This document shows, piece after piece, positions 37,316 through 48,774 of a DNA stretch of 64,000 nucleotides. Origin of the DNA: Vicugna pacos (Eukaryota; Chordata; Mammalia; Artiodactyla; Camelidae). Each line of letters opens with the position of its first letter. Position 1 is the first letter of the stretch. The translations under genes and the position numbers were made by a program. The stretch is from assembly GCF_048564905.1 (NCBI RefSeq), contig NC_132995.1:3050501-3114500 (forward strand), in the 5' to 3' direction. Under the pieces are notes generated by a model. The model was not told the origin of the DNA. It searched no databases and saw only the letters and a program-made list of their open reading frames with translations.

Positions 37316-37436
37316 TTTGGGTGGGGGAGGTAAATAGGCTCACTTATTCATTTTAATGGAGGTACTGGGGATTGAAGCCAGGACCTTGTGCATGCCAAGC
37401 ACACCCTCTACCACTGAGCTATACCCTCCCTACCCC
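37316..37436 (-). repeat. Camelid SINE (Vic-1 type), antisense
   Basis: 'ggaggtactggggattgaag', 'gccaagcacaccctctacca' and 'gagctataccctccc'. Confidence 0.88.
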
Positions 37437-37494
37437 ATATAGACTATTTTAAATTAACTGTCCTGGAACTTTTTGTAAGGAGTCTCAGAGTGAA

Positions 37495-38155
37495 CTTTTT
37501 TTATTCTTATTTTTTATTGAAGTGTAGTCAATTTACATGTTCAGGTGTACAGCAAAGTGATTCAGTTACACATATACATACTTTTTTTTCAGTTTCTTTT
37601 CCATTATGGCTCATTACAAGAAGTTGAATATAGTCCACTGTGCTCTACAGTAAGTCCTTGTTGCTTATCTATTTAATATATAGTTATATGTATCTGTTAA
37701 TCCCAAACTCCTAATTTATTCTTCCCACCCCATTTCCTCCCTTGGTAACCACAGTTTGTTTTCCGTGTCCATGAGTCTATTTCTGGTTTGTAAATAAAAT
37801 TTGTATCTTTTTTTTTAGGTTCCACATATAAGTGATATCATATGACATTTGACTTTCTCTGGCTGACTGACTTCACTTAGTACAATAATCTCTAGTCCAT
37901 CCATGTGGCTGTAAATGGCATTATTTTATTCTTTCTTGTGGCTGAGTAGTATTCCATTCTATATATATACCACGTCATCTTTATCCAGTCATTTTAGGAG
38001 GTTGCTTCCATGTCTTGGCTATTGTATATAGTGCTGCTGTGAACACTGGGGTGCATGTGTCTTTTGGAATTAGAGTGTCTTCCATATAAGTGCCCAAGAG
38101 TGGGATTTCAGGATCACAGGATAAGTCTATTTATAGGTTTTTAAGAACATCTCTT
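37495..38155 (-). repeat. L1 3' end
   Basis: 'ttttttattgaagtgtagtc', 'gaatatagtccactgtgctc', 'ccacatataagtgatatcat' and 'ggctgagtagtattccattc', in minus orientation. Confidence 0.87.
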
Positions 38156-38234
38156 ATTTTAAAGCCTCCCTACCCCCATTCTGACGTGTATGCAGGGTTG
38201 AGAACCAGAGGCCACGTGGTTTTTGTATCCGCTG

Positions 38235-38460
38235 ATGATGACTGTCCAGCTTCACTGTCCAGTATGGTAGTCGCTAGCTATATATGGCTACTTAAACTAA
38301 TTAAAATGATATAAAATTAAAAATTCAGCTCCTCAATCACAATGGTCACACCTCACGTGTCCAATAGCCACTTGTAGCCAGTGGCTACCGGATTGGGCAG
38401 CACAAGTGTAGAATATTTCCATCATTCTGGAAAGTCCTTTTGGGCAGTACTGATCCAGAC
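38235..38460. repeat. hAT-type nonautonomous DNA transposon
   Basis: Imperfect terminal similarity: 'cactgtccagtatggtagtc' at one end and 'cttttgggcagtactg' at the other, with 'atatggctacttaaactaat' and 'ccagtggctaccggattggg' inside. Same family as 13290-13520. Confidence 0.5.
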
Positions 38461-38699
38461 CCTGTATCTCCCAGGAGATGCAAAAGGAGATGGCCTACTT
38501 CCATCATTTCTTCTTTATTTGCTGGCTGTAATCTTTACAAGGAAGAAACTTCTCTCTTTAGCTGTTTGCTTACTGAATTACACTTTCCACAGGAAAGGCA
38601 GGAGAAACACATGATACTTCTTAATTTAGCAATGTTTGGAATATTAAGTCGTTGTGAACCTGTGGGTTTTTATGTATTTGATGTTTTTTAATCTGCTGC

Positions 38700-39500
38700 T
38701 GGCGTGTTTCTTTTGAATCTCACACAGTTAGGTGAGGGTGGGCCGAGGGCTGGGCCACACAGGGAGGCGTCCCCAGAGGCTGCTGCTGGCACCAGAGCAA
38801 ACATTGGTCTCAGACCACCTGTCTACAAGAGTTCAGTCACAAAACACATCCTGTGGGCACTTGCTGGGTGGGAGCTGTCCAGAAAGCTCTGGGAAGATGT
38901 CCGGCCTTGAAGAGGCCCACGGAAAGGGAGGCACGAGGCTCAAGTTTTCCTCTCTCACAGCACAAGCGAGCGCCTCCACGAGACTGAAAGCTCTCTCCAC
39001 TTCCAACAGTCACAGATCCAGAGCAGGCGGGGGCAGGGGAAGATGCCAGAGACCAAGAACAGGACCATCAGGATCCAGCAGGAGACCCCGAGCTCCCTCC
39101 TGCTGCTCCTGCAGCTTCTGCAGCTCCAGCAGCTAACGCTGCTCCTGAAGATCCTGCCGCTCCTGCTGCTCCTGACGATCCCGCAGCTCCTGCTGCTCCT
39201 CAAGGTCCCGCAGCTCCTGCTGCTTCCAAAGGTCCTGAAGATGCTGCACCTGCAGCTGGACCGCTGGGCCACGGACAGCCAGTTCAGGCGTCACCAGCCC
39301 CTGGGGCTGAGCCCCCTCTGCGCCCACCCGCACCTTCTTCTTCAAAATCCCACCATGAATCCCCTCCCGCACCCGACCTTGACTTCCGTTCCCCTGAAGT
39401 GATTTGGGTTTGGTTTTACTTCACTTTCCTCTGTTTCTTTCATATCGGTTTTCGCATCCTTTACTTTGCCTTTTTAAGTTTCTTTTAATAAAATATAGAC
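38700..39500 (+). other. Ala/Pro-rich open segment, possible terminal exon or retrocopy
   Basis: A plus-strand frame open from an acceptor-like 'cttccaacag' (about 39001-39010) reads TDPEQAGAGEDARDQEQDHQ, then repeated P-A-A-P-A-A units with acidic breaks (NAAPEDPAAP, AAPDDPAAP), then SPAPGAEPP. The frame runs to a TAA that overlaps an AATAAA at about 39488. Another frame offers an ATG at about 38899 (MSGLEEAHGKGG). I do not recognise the protein. It could be a terminal exon, a broken retrocopy, or a GCTCCTGCT simple repeat that is open by chance. Confidence 0.3.
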
Positions 39501-39504
39501 TTTG

Positions 39505-39625
39505 TTCCTCTGAAATTGTGCAATTCAGGAGCACCGGGTGCCTTCACGATGCCGTGCGACCATCACTACCATGCAGGCTCACACCATTCCTTTCTTCAAA
39601 GTAAAAACTTGGACCCACAGCACGC
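39505..39625 (-). repeat. Old L1 3' end fragment
   Basis: 'gtgcaattcaggagcaccgg' and 'gtgcgaccatcactaccatg' match the L1M word order (gtacaattcagtgg... tgtgcaaccatcaccacc). Confidence 0.55.
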
Positions 39626-40555
39626 ACTGCCCCCCACGCCCTCACCCCCCAGCCCCTGACAGCCCCGAGTCCTCTTCCCCTCTGGGTGTCTTTACCTCTC
39701 CTGGGTGTTCCCTGTCAATGAAGCCACAGGAAAGCTGGCTTTGCGTGCCTGCCCACGTGGCTTAAGCGGGGGCTGGTGATGTTTTCTTTTGTTTCCACTT
39801 GAAATCGCATTTTGATTATTTGAAAGGGAAATCCAGGTGGGCTAAAGAGGTCATGTGCAAAACGAAGCCCTTTCGGTAACGCTGTGCATAACCTCGGGGG
39901 AGGCACTGCTCTTCCCCCTGTGACACCACAGCCACAAGACAGAAGGGAGATGCTTAGCTCTTCCTGGGGCAAAAACAAAACCACGCAAATCAAGAAACCA
40001 GCAAAAGCCCAGAAATATACCCGGAAAGACGCTCCACGACCCGCAAGGTCCCAAGGTTGGAGAAAGGCTACACATCCCCGGGGTCCAAAAACCCCTCGAA
40101 ACCCAGTGCTCTAAACAAACACAACACACACGGGCACTTCCAACGAGAGGCACAGCAGGTGGCCAGTGTGCGTTAGACGTGCTCGACCTCTCGGGGGAGG
40201 ACACAGGCAGACGGACACACTGTGGAGACAGCACTGGTCACCATGACTCTGGCAGGTCTTTAGCCTGGTGACAGCCAGCCCTGGTGACAACGTGAGGAGG
40301 CAGAGGCCTCAGCAGATTCCCTGGAGGGACGAGACAACAGACACTCCTCTTCAGGGAAACAGTGAGCAGGACGCATCAAAGGGCCACAGGCGCAGCAGCC
40401 CTTCCCCGGCAGTGCTGATCCTTAGAGCTGACCCCACCAAAGTGCTCGCACAACTTGCAAAGAGGTTTTTACTTCAGCACCATGAAAAGAATTACTATGT
40501 CATCAAGGCATTTTCACAAGTGACCTGCCCTGGGCCCTAACGATACAAACACATG
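39626..40555. other. Unassigned intergenic stretch
   Basis: No homologous exon seen on either strand. Confidence 0.4.
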
Positions 40556-40705
40556 AATACACAGATACGCACGTAAATGTACACGCACATGCATCCAGGA
40601 AAAGAGACAGAGAGACTGAAACACAGACAGGCAGAGGGAGAGAGAAACAGAGAGAGAGAGACAAGACAGGCGCTGAGAGACACAGAGGGGGAGAAGGAAC
40701 AGCGG
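40556..40705. repeat. CA and GA-rich simple sequence
   Basis: Cryptically simple ACAC, ACAGAGA and GAGA run; purine-rich on the plus strand. Confidence 0.7.
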
Positions 40706-42400
40706 AGCTGGGAACGAGCGGAAGTCACGCCCATTTTCACACGTCACTCTGCATGTCACAACCAGGTCCCAATGTCCATCCACCCTGCAGGGGAGGGTGT
40801 GGTGGGGGCTCACACGAGGACACGTGACCAGAAGGCATAAAAGCAGAGAGCATTGTGGGGCAGCCCACCCGAGGGCCCGAGATGACACACTGGGCCTGAA
40901 TCTAAACATGACACAGTGACCCAGGAGGTGGTATGTCAGCGAGAACGAAGTCACAGTTATGTTCAGTTTCTCCCCCCCGCCACCCCGACAGGGAGCTGGG
41001 AAGCAGGTGGCAAGGGGAGTGACTTTCTCCGGACCCCAGGGCAGACCCCACCCAGCCTGTGTGGGGTGTGCTCTGCGCTCCGCCAGCCCTCTGTGGGGCC
41101 CTCCCTTTGCTGAGTCTGCGCACGAGCTCCCTGTGATGCCAGCCCGCGGGGCTGACAGGTGCGGTAGGTGTTTGTGCCTCTGGAGACACGATGGCTTCCC
41201 CGGGAAGGAGGGGCCAGGATGATCCCCACTGTGCCGATGGGGGACTGGGGAGACCCTGAGAGGCAGGCGGCTCGTCCAGGGTGACAGCACTGCGGGCGAC
41301 GGCGGGCCGGGTCCGAACCCAGCTGCGTCCTCAGAGCTGGCGCCCTGGCTGCATCCAGGCCTCCGCAGGGTCCTGGGCAGGGGGGCCGCGTTGGTGTCAC
41401 TGTGTGCGGACACGGCATGGGCTGGGAGGTGAGCAGTCAGCAGCCCAGAGAGGCCCTTGGGGAGCTCTGCGGAACGATGAGGCTTGGGGAGGGGACCCCA
41501 GGAAGTGACCTCACTTCCCTGGCAACCGGACCCAACACAACTTAGAACCCAGATCATCGGGCAACCACTCTGTCGAGAAGCCCCTACTCAGCTCACCCGG
41601 TTGGTCAACTCAGTTCAACTCAGTCACACATGTTCTGCTGCGTCCCAACACCCCGAGGCCGCGGTCCCCGGAAGGCCCGCAGCGAGGGCCTGGGCCAGCG
41701 GTGCCTGCGCTGGCTCAGCTCTCACCCCAGGCGCCTCTGGCCTTTTGGCCACAGGGACCCAAAGGTAACCCAGGGAGGCCCGGGGCAGGCCCGCCCAGGC
41801 CGGGCCACCACTCAGACCCCACCCGGGTATAGCCCCACATCCCCTTCCCTTTGCTGGTGGAGGTGGGCAGTCATGTTGGGCTGGGGTGGGGGGGCCTGCC
41901 TCAAGCACGAGCAGGTCAGAGGCCTGGGGGGCCTGTCACGTCCGCACGCCGCGTCCCAGATGGCGGGCTGGGCTGTGGCCAGCCGGGCAGGGCCCTGCCG
42001 CCCGAGTCGAAGCCCGTGCCCTCTGGCTGTGTCTCTTCCCTCCCGGGTGGCCGTCTCAGCTGACCAAGGCCCCAGTCTGATCTGGCAGCAGAGGGTCGAG
42101 CGGGAAGAAGCGGGAGTGGTCCTGGCCGGGCAGGGCTCTGAGACCTCTGGGCCGGGCCGGCTGCCGCTCACTGTCATTGCAGAGCCGGACACTGCAGGAG
42201 CCGCTGGATCAGGACACCCACGCCGCCTCCCCGAGCGAGGGGCCGCTGCACGCTTCCCAGGGCCAGCACCAGCTCCGTGTGAGTCTGCACACGGAGGGGT
42301 CCCCGCCACCACGACGTGGTGCGGTTTCTTCAAGTTGGCCCCCAAGTCTTTGGACAGAACCCCAGTAATTCCTGACAGCTTCGTATTTGTGGTGTGACAA
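40706..42400. other. GC-rich stretch without a recognised gene
   Basis: High GC with moderate CpG. Long frames on both strands (for example 41630-42397 plus, 41812-42345 minus) reflect base composition; none shows a domain I know. A MIR lies at 41220-41350 ('cccactgtgccgatggggga', 'gtccgaacccagctgcg'). Confidence 0.45.
41220..41350 (+). repeat. MIR fragment
   Basis: Follows the MIR order: cccactgtgccgatg, gagaggcaggcggctcgtcc, gtccgaacccagctg. Confidence 0.5.
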
Positions 42401-42659
42401 GATGTTGCAGGCTTGCCTCCTCAGGCCTGGAGCTGGCTTTTATGGCAAAAAACTCAGATTACTCTCAGAGGGAAATAATATTTAGAGACAATCATCTATA
42501 CTCCTAGAAATCTAGGCAAGGGATAACAAAATCTCCAGGCTTGCAGGGCTCAAGATGCCCACTGCTGCCCATAGCTCTGTGAGTAGGAGACACTTATTCT
42601 AGTTGTTCCACTGCCTCTGACCCTTGGTCTCTCCTCTCTGCTCCTGTCTCCTCAGTGTG

Positions 42660-42985
42660 CTTCTGTGTCTGTCCTGAGCAGGGTCTGTCAGATAAGCAGG
42701 AGGAGCTTCTGTTACATCCTGGTAGCCCACAGGGCTGTCCACCCTGTTACATCTGCCCACACTCCCCACCTCCGTAACCCATCCCACGTCCCCCTTCCCT
42801 TCCTCCTATCTGATATAATTCTCTCTCTGCTCTGTGGAGGCTGGCCTGGCCTAAGAGGATTGGAGCATTTGCTAAACAGGACCAGAACAGGGTCAGAGAA
42901 CTGGCTGTGGGGAGACCCAGGGGCCAGGATGGCCACAGAAGGGCAGCAAAGGAACTGGAGACAGAGGAGCATGTAATTGGTGTGA
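42660..42985. repeat. Diverged duplicate, copy A (partner near 50.4 kb)
   Basis: 'gaggctggcctggcctaaga', 'tggagcatttgctaaa' and 'gacccaggggccagg' recur in the same order at about 50465-50600, clearly related with many changes. Nature unknown: part of an LRC duplicon or an unlisted repeat. Confidence 0.55.
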
Positions 42986-42999
42986 GGATACAGAGACCA

Positions 43000-44138
43000 T
43001 GGACTGGCCCCAAATGTAGACTTTGTAGGTACTGATCTATATATGAACAGATTTATTGATTTATAACAAGTTAACCAGCCTCTCTATAAACTGACAATTG
43101 AAAAGCCATGAGGAAAAACAGGAAATGAATCCCTACCTCACATCATACATACACAATCAATTCTAGATGCTTTAAGACCTAAATCTGGGAGATACAACTA
43201 TCAAGATTTTACAGAAGAAAACAAATCTTTATGGCCAAGTGATAATGAAAGCTTTCTTAAACAAGAGAAAAGAAAAAAGCATTAAGTCTGGAGGGGAAAA
43301 GTACCCCCCGCCACCACCCCACGAACCCTGAGCTGAATACAAAGCAGTAGATGGGGACCTCAGACTGATGCCATCTGTAAACTGTTCTCAGTTTGTGACA
43401 AGGCAAGTAGGCATTGAGCCTCAGCTTTCATGTCTGCTTGAAAATAAATGGGGCTTATCTTGTGAAAGTTAGTTTGAATGTTTATTAATAAATTTATTTT
43501 GCTTTACGGCCCATCAGCAGGCCACTGATGGGTGAAAGAGAAACACTGGTTCATCACAACAGATGAGAAGCAGCACCGAAACAGACATTAAAATCAAGAA
43601 ATTCTAGTTAGTAAAAAAAAGGGGGATATTTGCAACACTTTAATTACCAAGAGGGATCTAAAAATAAATTCAGACAAATTAAGAAAAATAGTTCAAAAAA
43701 AGGGCACTTTACAAGTATTCGTAACTTCCTGTGAACACATGAGAAGGGCTCAACGTCTCCGTCATTGGAGAAATCAAGGCGAAAATCACGAAGAATCCGC
43801 AAGACGGCAGACTGGCAAGCACTGAAAAGGCCCCGGTGCCCTCCAGCCCCGGCAGGCGCGCTGGCGGACGAGGCCAAGGCCGCGTGGGACGTTCTCGGGC
43901 ACATTCCCCAAGGCGGACGCAGGCCGCGGCGGCCGTGCCGCTGCCCACCTCGGAACCAGCCCCGCCGCAGCGCCCTGGGTTTTCCGGGGCGGGGAGCCGT
44001 GAGGGCCGCCCAGTGGACACGCAAGTGCGCCCCCGCGCAGGCAGGACAGACGGAGGGACGCGCAGCCCGCGGAGTGACCAAGCCGCCACCTTCTCCACAC
44101 CCAAGTGGACGCCACGCGCCGGCCGCTGGGGCAGGTGA
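43000..44138. other. 3' flank of the homeobox gene
   Basis: AT-rich up to about 43750 and CpG-rich after it. A minus-strand AATAAA lies in the 43480-43500 area and could serve the homeobox gene. No separate gene supported. Confidence 0.35.
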
Positions 44139-44615
44139 CTATAAATCCAGAAACTGCCTGAAGGCCGAGCCGTTCTCATCCACAGAGTCACTGTCCTTTT
44201 GGTACTCAGAGAACAAGGGGGAGGGGGGCCTCTGGGAGGGGTCCTGGGTCGGGAAGAGATCTGTGAAATTAAAGATCACAACAGGGTCCGGCCAGAAGTC
44301 CGATGCGTACGGGTCGTCAGGCCAGCCTGGGGCCGGAGCTGGGACTGGGCCTGGAGCAGCCGGAACGTCTTCCTGGGCCGGTCCCATCTGTGCCAGCGCC
44401 CACCCGGCAGGGCCGTGGCCCGAGACGCTGGGTTCCGGTGCTGGGAGCATCCTCGCGGGGCTGGGCGGAGAGGGGCTGCAGACACCCGGGCCCACTGGGA
44501 GCGCCGGGCTGCCCGGGGCTCCGTGGCCCGTGTGAGCATTGCCGGGACCCAGGCCTTGCGCCTGGGACAGTCGCTTCAGTCGAGAGCGTTTGGCCCGTCG
44601 GTTCTTAAACCACAC
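44139..44615 (-). CDS. Homeobox exon 3 (recognition helix and C-terminus)
   Basis: 477 bp after CTCCCCAG. VWFKNRRAKRSRLKRLSQAQ, Pro/Ala/Gly-rich middle, then the end ENGSAFRQFLDL and stop. Confidence 0.85.
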   Translation of the reverse strand: MWFKNRRAKRSRLKRLSQAQGLGPGNAHTGHGAPGSPALPVGPGVCSPSPPSPARMLPAPEPSVSGHGPAGWALAQMGPAQEDVPAAPGPVPAPAPGWPDDPYASDFWPDPVVIFNFTDLFPTQDPSQRPPSPLFSEYQKDSDSVDENGSAFRQFLDL

Positions 44616-45699
44616 CTGGGGAGACAGAGAAGACAGGGAGGAGGCGTAAGGGGAGGGGCCATGCGCAGTCGCCTCTGCCGCGGATGAGAAGGCCGGGCGA
44701 ATGCCTCACGCCTCCCTCAGCCCCCAGACCCAGTTAGAGGCTCCTGGAGTTCAAGAGGCCCCCGTGGACTCGTGCAGAGGGCAGGAGAGGCAGGGCCTGG
44801 CCCCAGGAGCTCAGGGGCCGGAAGGTGGTCTGCCAAGAGGGTTCCCTGAGCTCGCAGAGGCCTTGAGGTCTGCGCTCCGGGAGACCTCGATGTGGAAAGG
44901 TGGCCCACTCGGGCGAGCGGTGGGTGCCGAGGTGGGGTCGGGTCTTGTGGTAACCGGGGGAGGAGGGCCAGTGAGGGCGCGCACCTGTACTTTGTGCTCC
45001 TGCAGGTTGAGCCTGGCCGCCAGGACCTCGCGGTCCGGGTAACCCGGGTACTCGTTCTTCCTGAAGTGTTCTTCGAGCACTTTCAGCTGTTCTGTGGTGT
45101 ACACCGTGCGCTCCTGCCGCCGCCTCTTTGGGGCTCCTGAGCACCGTGTGGGACCTGGCCAAGGGGAAACAGGGTCAGATGAGCCCTACTGCCAGTCCTC
45201 CCACTGCCTGGGCCAGGCCTTTGCGAGCAGGTCGGGGTGCGCAGGCCTGAGGCCGGGAAGCAGTGCATGGATAAGTGAGTGGCATCTGGGGTTCTTGGTC
45301 GGACCGGCTCTTCGCCTTCCAGCCCTAGTTACTGCACCTCTCTGGGCCTCAGTGTCCATATCTTTGAAATGGACCTGGTGACAGCTTCTGAAGTAGTACA
45401 GGGCCCCCAGCCTGGGAAGGCAGGCAGGGCAGGCATCCCACCCCATCCAAGGGCTGAAGTGACCCTGACATTTGCAGGGGGCCATGTGTGCTGGCTGTCT
45501 GTTCTTCTTACCCCAATAACGTAATTCAACTCCCCTAAATCTACTAGGACCCCCCCCCCCAGCACAGCACAGGAGGCCCTCGCAGTCAGCTGGGCCCTTC
45601 TCTGGATGCCCAGGAGGCCTCCCATCCTCAGCCACAGGATCCCACCCGCACAGCCCCACCGCAGGCCCAGGCCCCTCACGGTGACCCAGACTCACCCAT
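44139..45699 (-). CDS. PRD-class K50 homeobox gene, ETCHbox type
   Basis: Predicted DNA-binding transcription factor in the nucleus, 216 aa. Exons: start codon at 45697-45699 with one more base at 45696, then 44985-45154 (170 bp) and 44139-44615 (477 bp). The parts 4+170+477 keep one frame. The homeodomain lies at about residues 13-72 with R5 (RRRQER), F20 (LEEHF) and WFKNRRAK, so position 50 is Lys as in CRX/OTX. An intron falls between homeodomain residues 46 and 47, a typical PRD-class position. YTTEQLKVLEEHF recalls TPRX. The C-terminal part is Pro/Ala-rich and ends in an acidic-aromatic region (VVIFNFTDLF), a possible activation domain. Human DPRX lies near the LRC, so DPRX orthology is possible by position, but the sequence looks at least as TPRX-like. 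No inactivating change seen. Related genes are expressed in early embryos. Confidence 0.78.
44985..45154 (-). CDS. Homeobox exon 2 (N-terminus and most of the homeodomain)
   Basis: 170 bp after CTTGGCCAG and before GTGCGC. PTRCSGAPKRRRQERTVY through LNLQEHKVQ, entering in phase 1 and leaving in phase 0. Confidence 0.82.
45320..45400 (-). repeat. MIR fragment, antisense
   Basis: 'cctctctgggcctcagtgtc' and 'tctttgaaatgg' in the homeobox intron 1. Confidence 0.5.
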
Positions 45700-46555
45700 G
45701 AGAGCTCGATTCTCCGCTCCCTCACTGCTGCTCTGCTCTCTGCGCTTGAGGCTCTGTCTGCAGATCTGGGGTCTGGGGCTTGCATGCCAGCTTTATGCTA
45801 TGCTTGCCTAGGCACACCCTAAGGGGACCCACCCTCTCCTGCCCCACCCCCTTGCAGGAGACACAGTGATTGATTAATCCTTTTATTATTGAGCAATTGC
45901 TGTTCACTGGGCCCTGTCCTGGGGGCTGGGAAACCCCCGTGGTAAGACAGCCTGGGTCCTGCCCTTTTCCCTTGTGAATGAATTACCTGGGTCTGGTTGG
46001 CTTGCTGGACTCAGGAGCTTGCGTCCCAGGAGTCCAGTCTCCTCCCTGCCCCTCCTGCAGCCGCAGAGACCTGGGTCTGAACATCAGGCTGAACTGGCTT
46101 GTGCTAAGGTCTCCGGGGGCCTCGGGTCAGGGGAGAACACAACTGACAGTGCTTGTCCCCAGGGACTTCTGTTACGATCAGTGAGGGATGAAAATCACAT
46201 CAGTGGGCAAGTACCACTTGGGACAAAGCACAGAGATCTTGTTACCCGATTCGCCTCGCTCAGGACCCCCGCTCGCATGGGCAGTCCACCAGAAGTAGAC
46301 CTTTCAGGCGATGTTCTGCCACGATTGCACATCTTTCCTGCTGCTTGGGTGGTAGGTAACATATTGGTCACTTCACCAAGTCAGTGGTGCTGCTGTCAAC
46401 TGGGGAGGAGTGTTGTCAAGCCTCATAAATATGCTAGGGCCGCAGCAGTGACCAGGAGAGCAGTGGCCCTGCCCTCAAAGATTTTGCAGTGTAGCCATTT
46501 ATTTGGCCAATAAAAGCATAAATAGATGGGCAGTCTCACTAATACTATTATTATG
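45700..46555. other. Upstream of the homeobox gene
   Basis: Contains 5'UTR candidate sequence with an out-of-frame ATG at 45785. An L2/MIR-like piece lies near 45880-45960. No other gene. Confidence 0.4.
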
Positions 46556-46559
46556 AAAA

Positions 46560-47045
46560 TATACAAAGTTTTGGAAAACATACAATTTAAATGTGGAAAA
46601 GTTCATGGCAGCAATAGTCACAAGAGCTAAAATGTCGAAACCAAGTGGAAATGTCCATCCATTGCTGAAGGGATAAAGAAAGTGTCAGACATTCACACAA
46701 TGGAATATTTTTTAACCATGAAAAGGAATGACGCCCCGACACAGGCTACAACTTGGGTGAACCTTGAAGAAATTGTGCTAAGTAAAGGAAGCCAGATGTA
46801 CGATTCCATTTATATGAGATGTCCAGGACAGACAAATCCAAAGAGACAGAAGGTAGGTAAGCAGTTTCCAGGGAGTAGGGGGAGGGGAAAATTGAGACTA
46901 ACCAGTGGTAGGTGTGGGATTTCTTTTTGGGGTGATGAAGATGTTCTAAAATGGACTGTGGTGATGGGTGCATAGCTCTGTGAATAAAGTGAAAAACTGA
47001 ACTGTGAAATCTGAATTTTATGTTATATGAATACACAGCACTAAA
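46560..47045 (+). repeat. Old L1 3' end
   Basis: 'cacacaatggaatatttttt', 'cgattccatttatatgagat' and 'ggactgtggtgatgggtgca'; plus orientation, same region as the fragment at 17595-18075. Confidence 0.7.
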
Positions 47046-48770
47046 AATATATAAATGAATGCAAAGCTAATTTTATTGCCCACTGGATTGATCAAGATGG
47101 TTGGGACATAGGATGGAGAATGTGTCTTTCTCTCACTGCCAATGGAATGTAGGTTGGTAAAGATTTTTGGAGATTTTGGAAACAGAATTGGCGACATCTG
47201 ATAAAGGATCGAATGAGCGTGGTACCCTTTGACCCAAGTGGTTTTTATCATAAGAGACTTATCCTGGGAGAATTCTTGACCACTGTGATCAAGCACGAAT
47301 ATATTTACTTGAACTACCAATCAACTTTGTTAATTGAACTAATTCACGTCCGTGAATAAGAGAATGATTAAATAATTCTCGGCAATGTCAGACTGTGGAA
47401 TGCTAGTTAACAGTTGAAACGAATGAGGGGTAGAATTTTTAGTAACAGCTGATGACTTTCAGTGTAGTCTTTGCTTTGTGTCTTCCTTTTGCCAAAAATA
47501 AATGTGTCTGGAACAGAGCTCTTGTTATGCTTTTTTTTTTTTTTTGGTCCTGAATCTCCTAGTCTAGAATGAGAAAAACGCACAGTTGATGACTAATGAT
47601 GTGTTAAGTGATTGAATGAATGTGTGTGCAGTTTTTGACATGGAGTAATGTCTCAGATACATTGTTCATTTCTGAGAATGTATACATTCAGTGAGCACAT
47701 GCAGAAGGTATATATAACTTGCATCCATAATATATTTAAATTGACAACAAAACACCCAGCAAAGACGTGTTACCCAGGGCATATGGGGAATGTTGTTCGT
47801 TTTTCTCTCTTTCCTACTGCTTAATTATTATTTTTCTGTTTATTAGTATTTTTTCAGTTTGCAAGCATGAAAACAAGGGCAGTTTCTGGCTCTGGCGTGC
47901 CTGGGCCACGCGGATTCCTTGCCCTCTGTTCTTCTAACCGGATTCATCCCAGGGCCGTGTGAAAACCCAGGGACAGCTTGGTGGGGTGGGATCTCCTGAG
48001 GGTTCCTCCTTGGGCTCCCAGAGTGCCGTCCAGTTCTCAGATTCGGATAGGTGGGAAGACCTTCCGTGGCCCAGCCGGGAAGGGAGTCAGTAGAAAGATG
48101 GGCTAAGAGGAAATAATTACTTCATTCATTTTTTATTCAATCAGAACAGAAACAGTGGCTGTCTCCCTCATCCCTCAGTTCCTTGGTCTCCCCCGCAGCC
48201 CCTTCCCCCGCATGTTCTGATTCTGATCCTCCCAGTGTGGTTGATCCATTTCCTTCTCCTGCCCCCAAGATGCCACAGACGGCGAGACCTCTCCCTGCTC
48301 TCTCAGCAATGAGAGGCATCACTCCATGTAGGGGATGAAAAAGAGCAAGCTGGGCTTTGGAGCCAGTGCTGGGGAGATGGAGAGAAGATGGGGCGGGGAA
48401 TTTGATCTCTGCCTTCAAGAACCTTCCGGCCTGCCTTCTCGTCTTTGGGGTTCCTCTCTGTGACTCTAGACATTGCCCTGCCTCTTCTTTCACTGTTGAA
48501 ACACAGTCGACCCCCGCTGTTTGCAGATTCCGTATTTGCCAGTTTGCCTGCTCGCTACGATTTCTCTGTAACACCGAAACGAAGACGACTGCTGTTTTGG
48601 TCATTCACAGACACGCGCAGAACTGTGAAAAATGCGAGGGCCTGACTTCACGTGTTCCCAGCTGACCTGGAACATAAGGACAGTCTACTTTCTTGTTTCA
48701 GCTCTTATACTGTAAACAAGTGCCCCTTTCGAGGTCTATTTAGGGCCACATTTTGGGGTATTTTAGTGCT
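47046..48770. other. Unassigned intergenic stretch
   Basis: AT-rich to about 47870. A T run lies at 47531-47546. The 155-codon minus frame at 48137-48604 has no domain I know. 'cgacccccgctgtttgcaga' at about 48510 may be a DNA-transposon remnant. Confidence 0.4.
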
Positions 48771-48774
48771 GTTA

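Noticed and set aside
40514-41557. 347-codon minus-strand frame
   Set aside because: Crosses simple CA/GA sequence and a MIR; composition-driven, no recognisable protein.
41630-42397. 255-codon plus-strand frame
   Set aside because: High GC leaves frames open by chance; overlapping long frames exist on both strands and none has a domain or splice context.
48137-48604. 155-codon minus-strand frame
   Set aside because: No domain; contains transposon-like sequence at one end.
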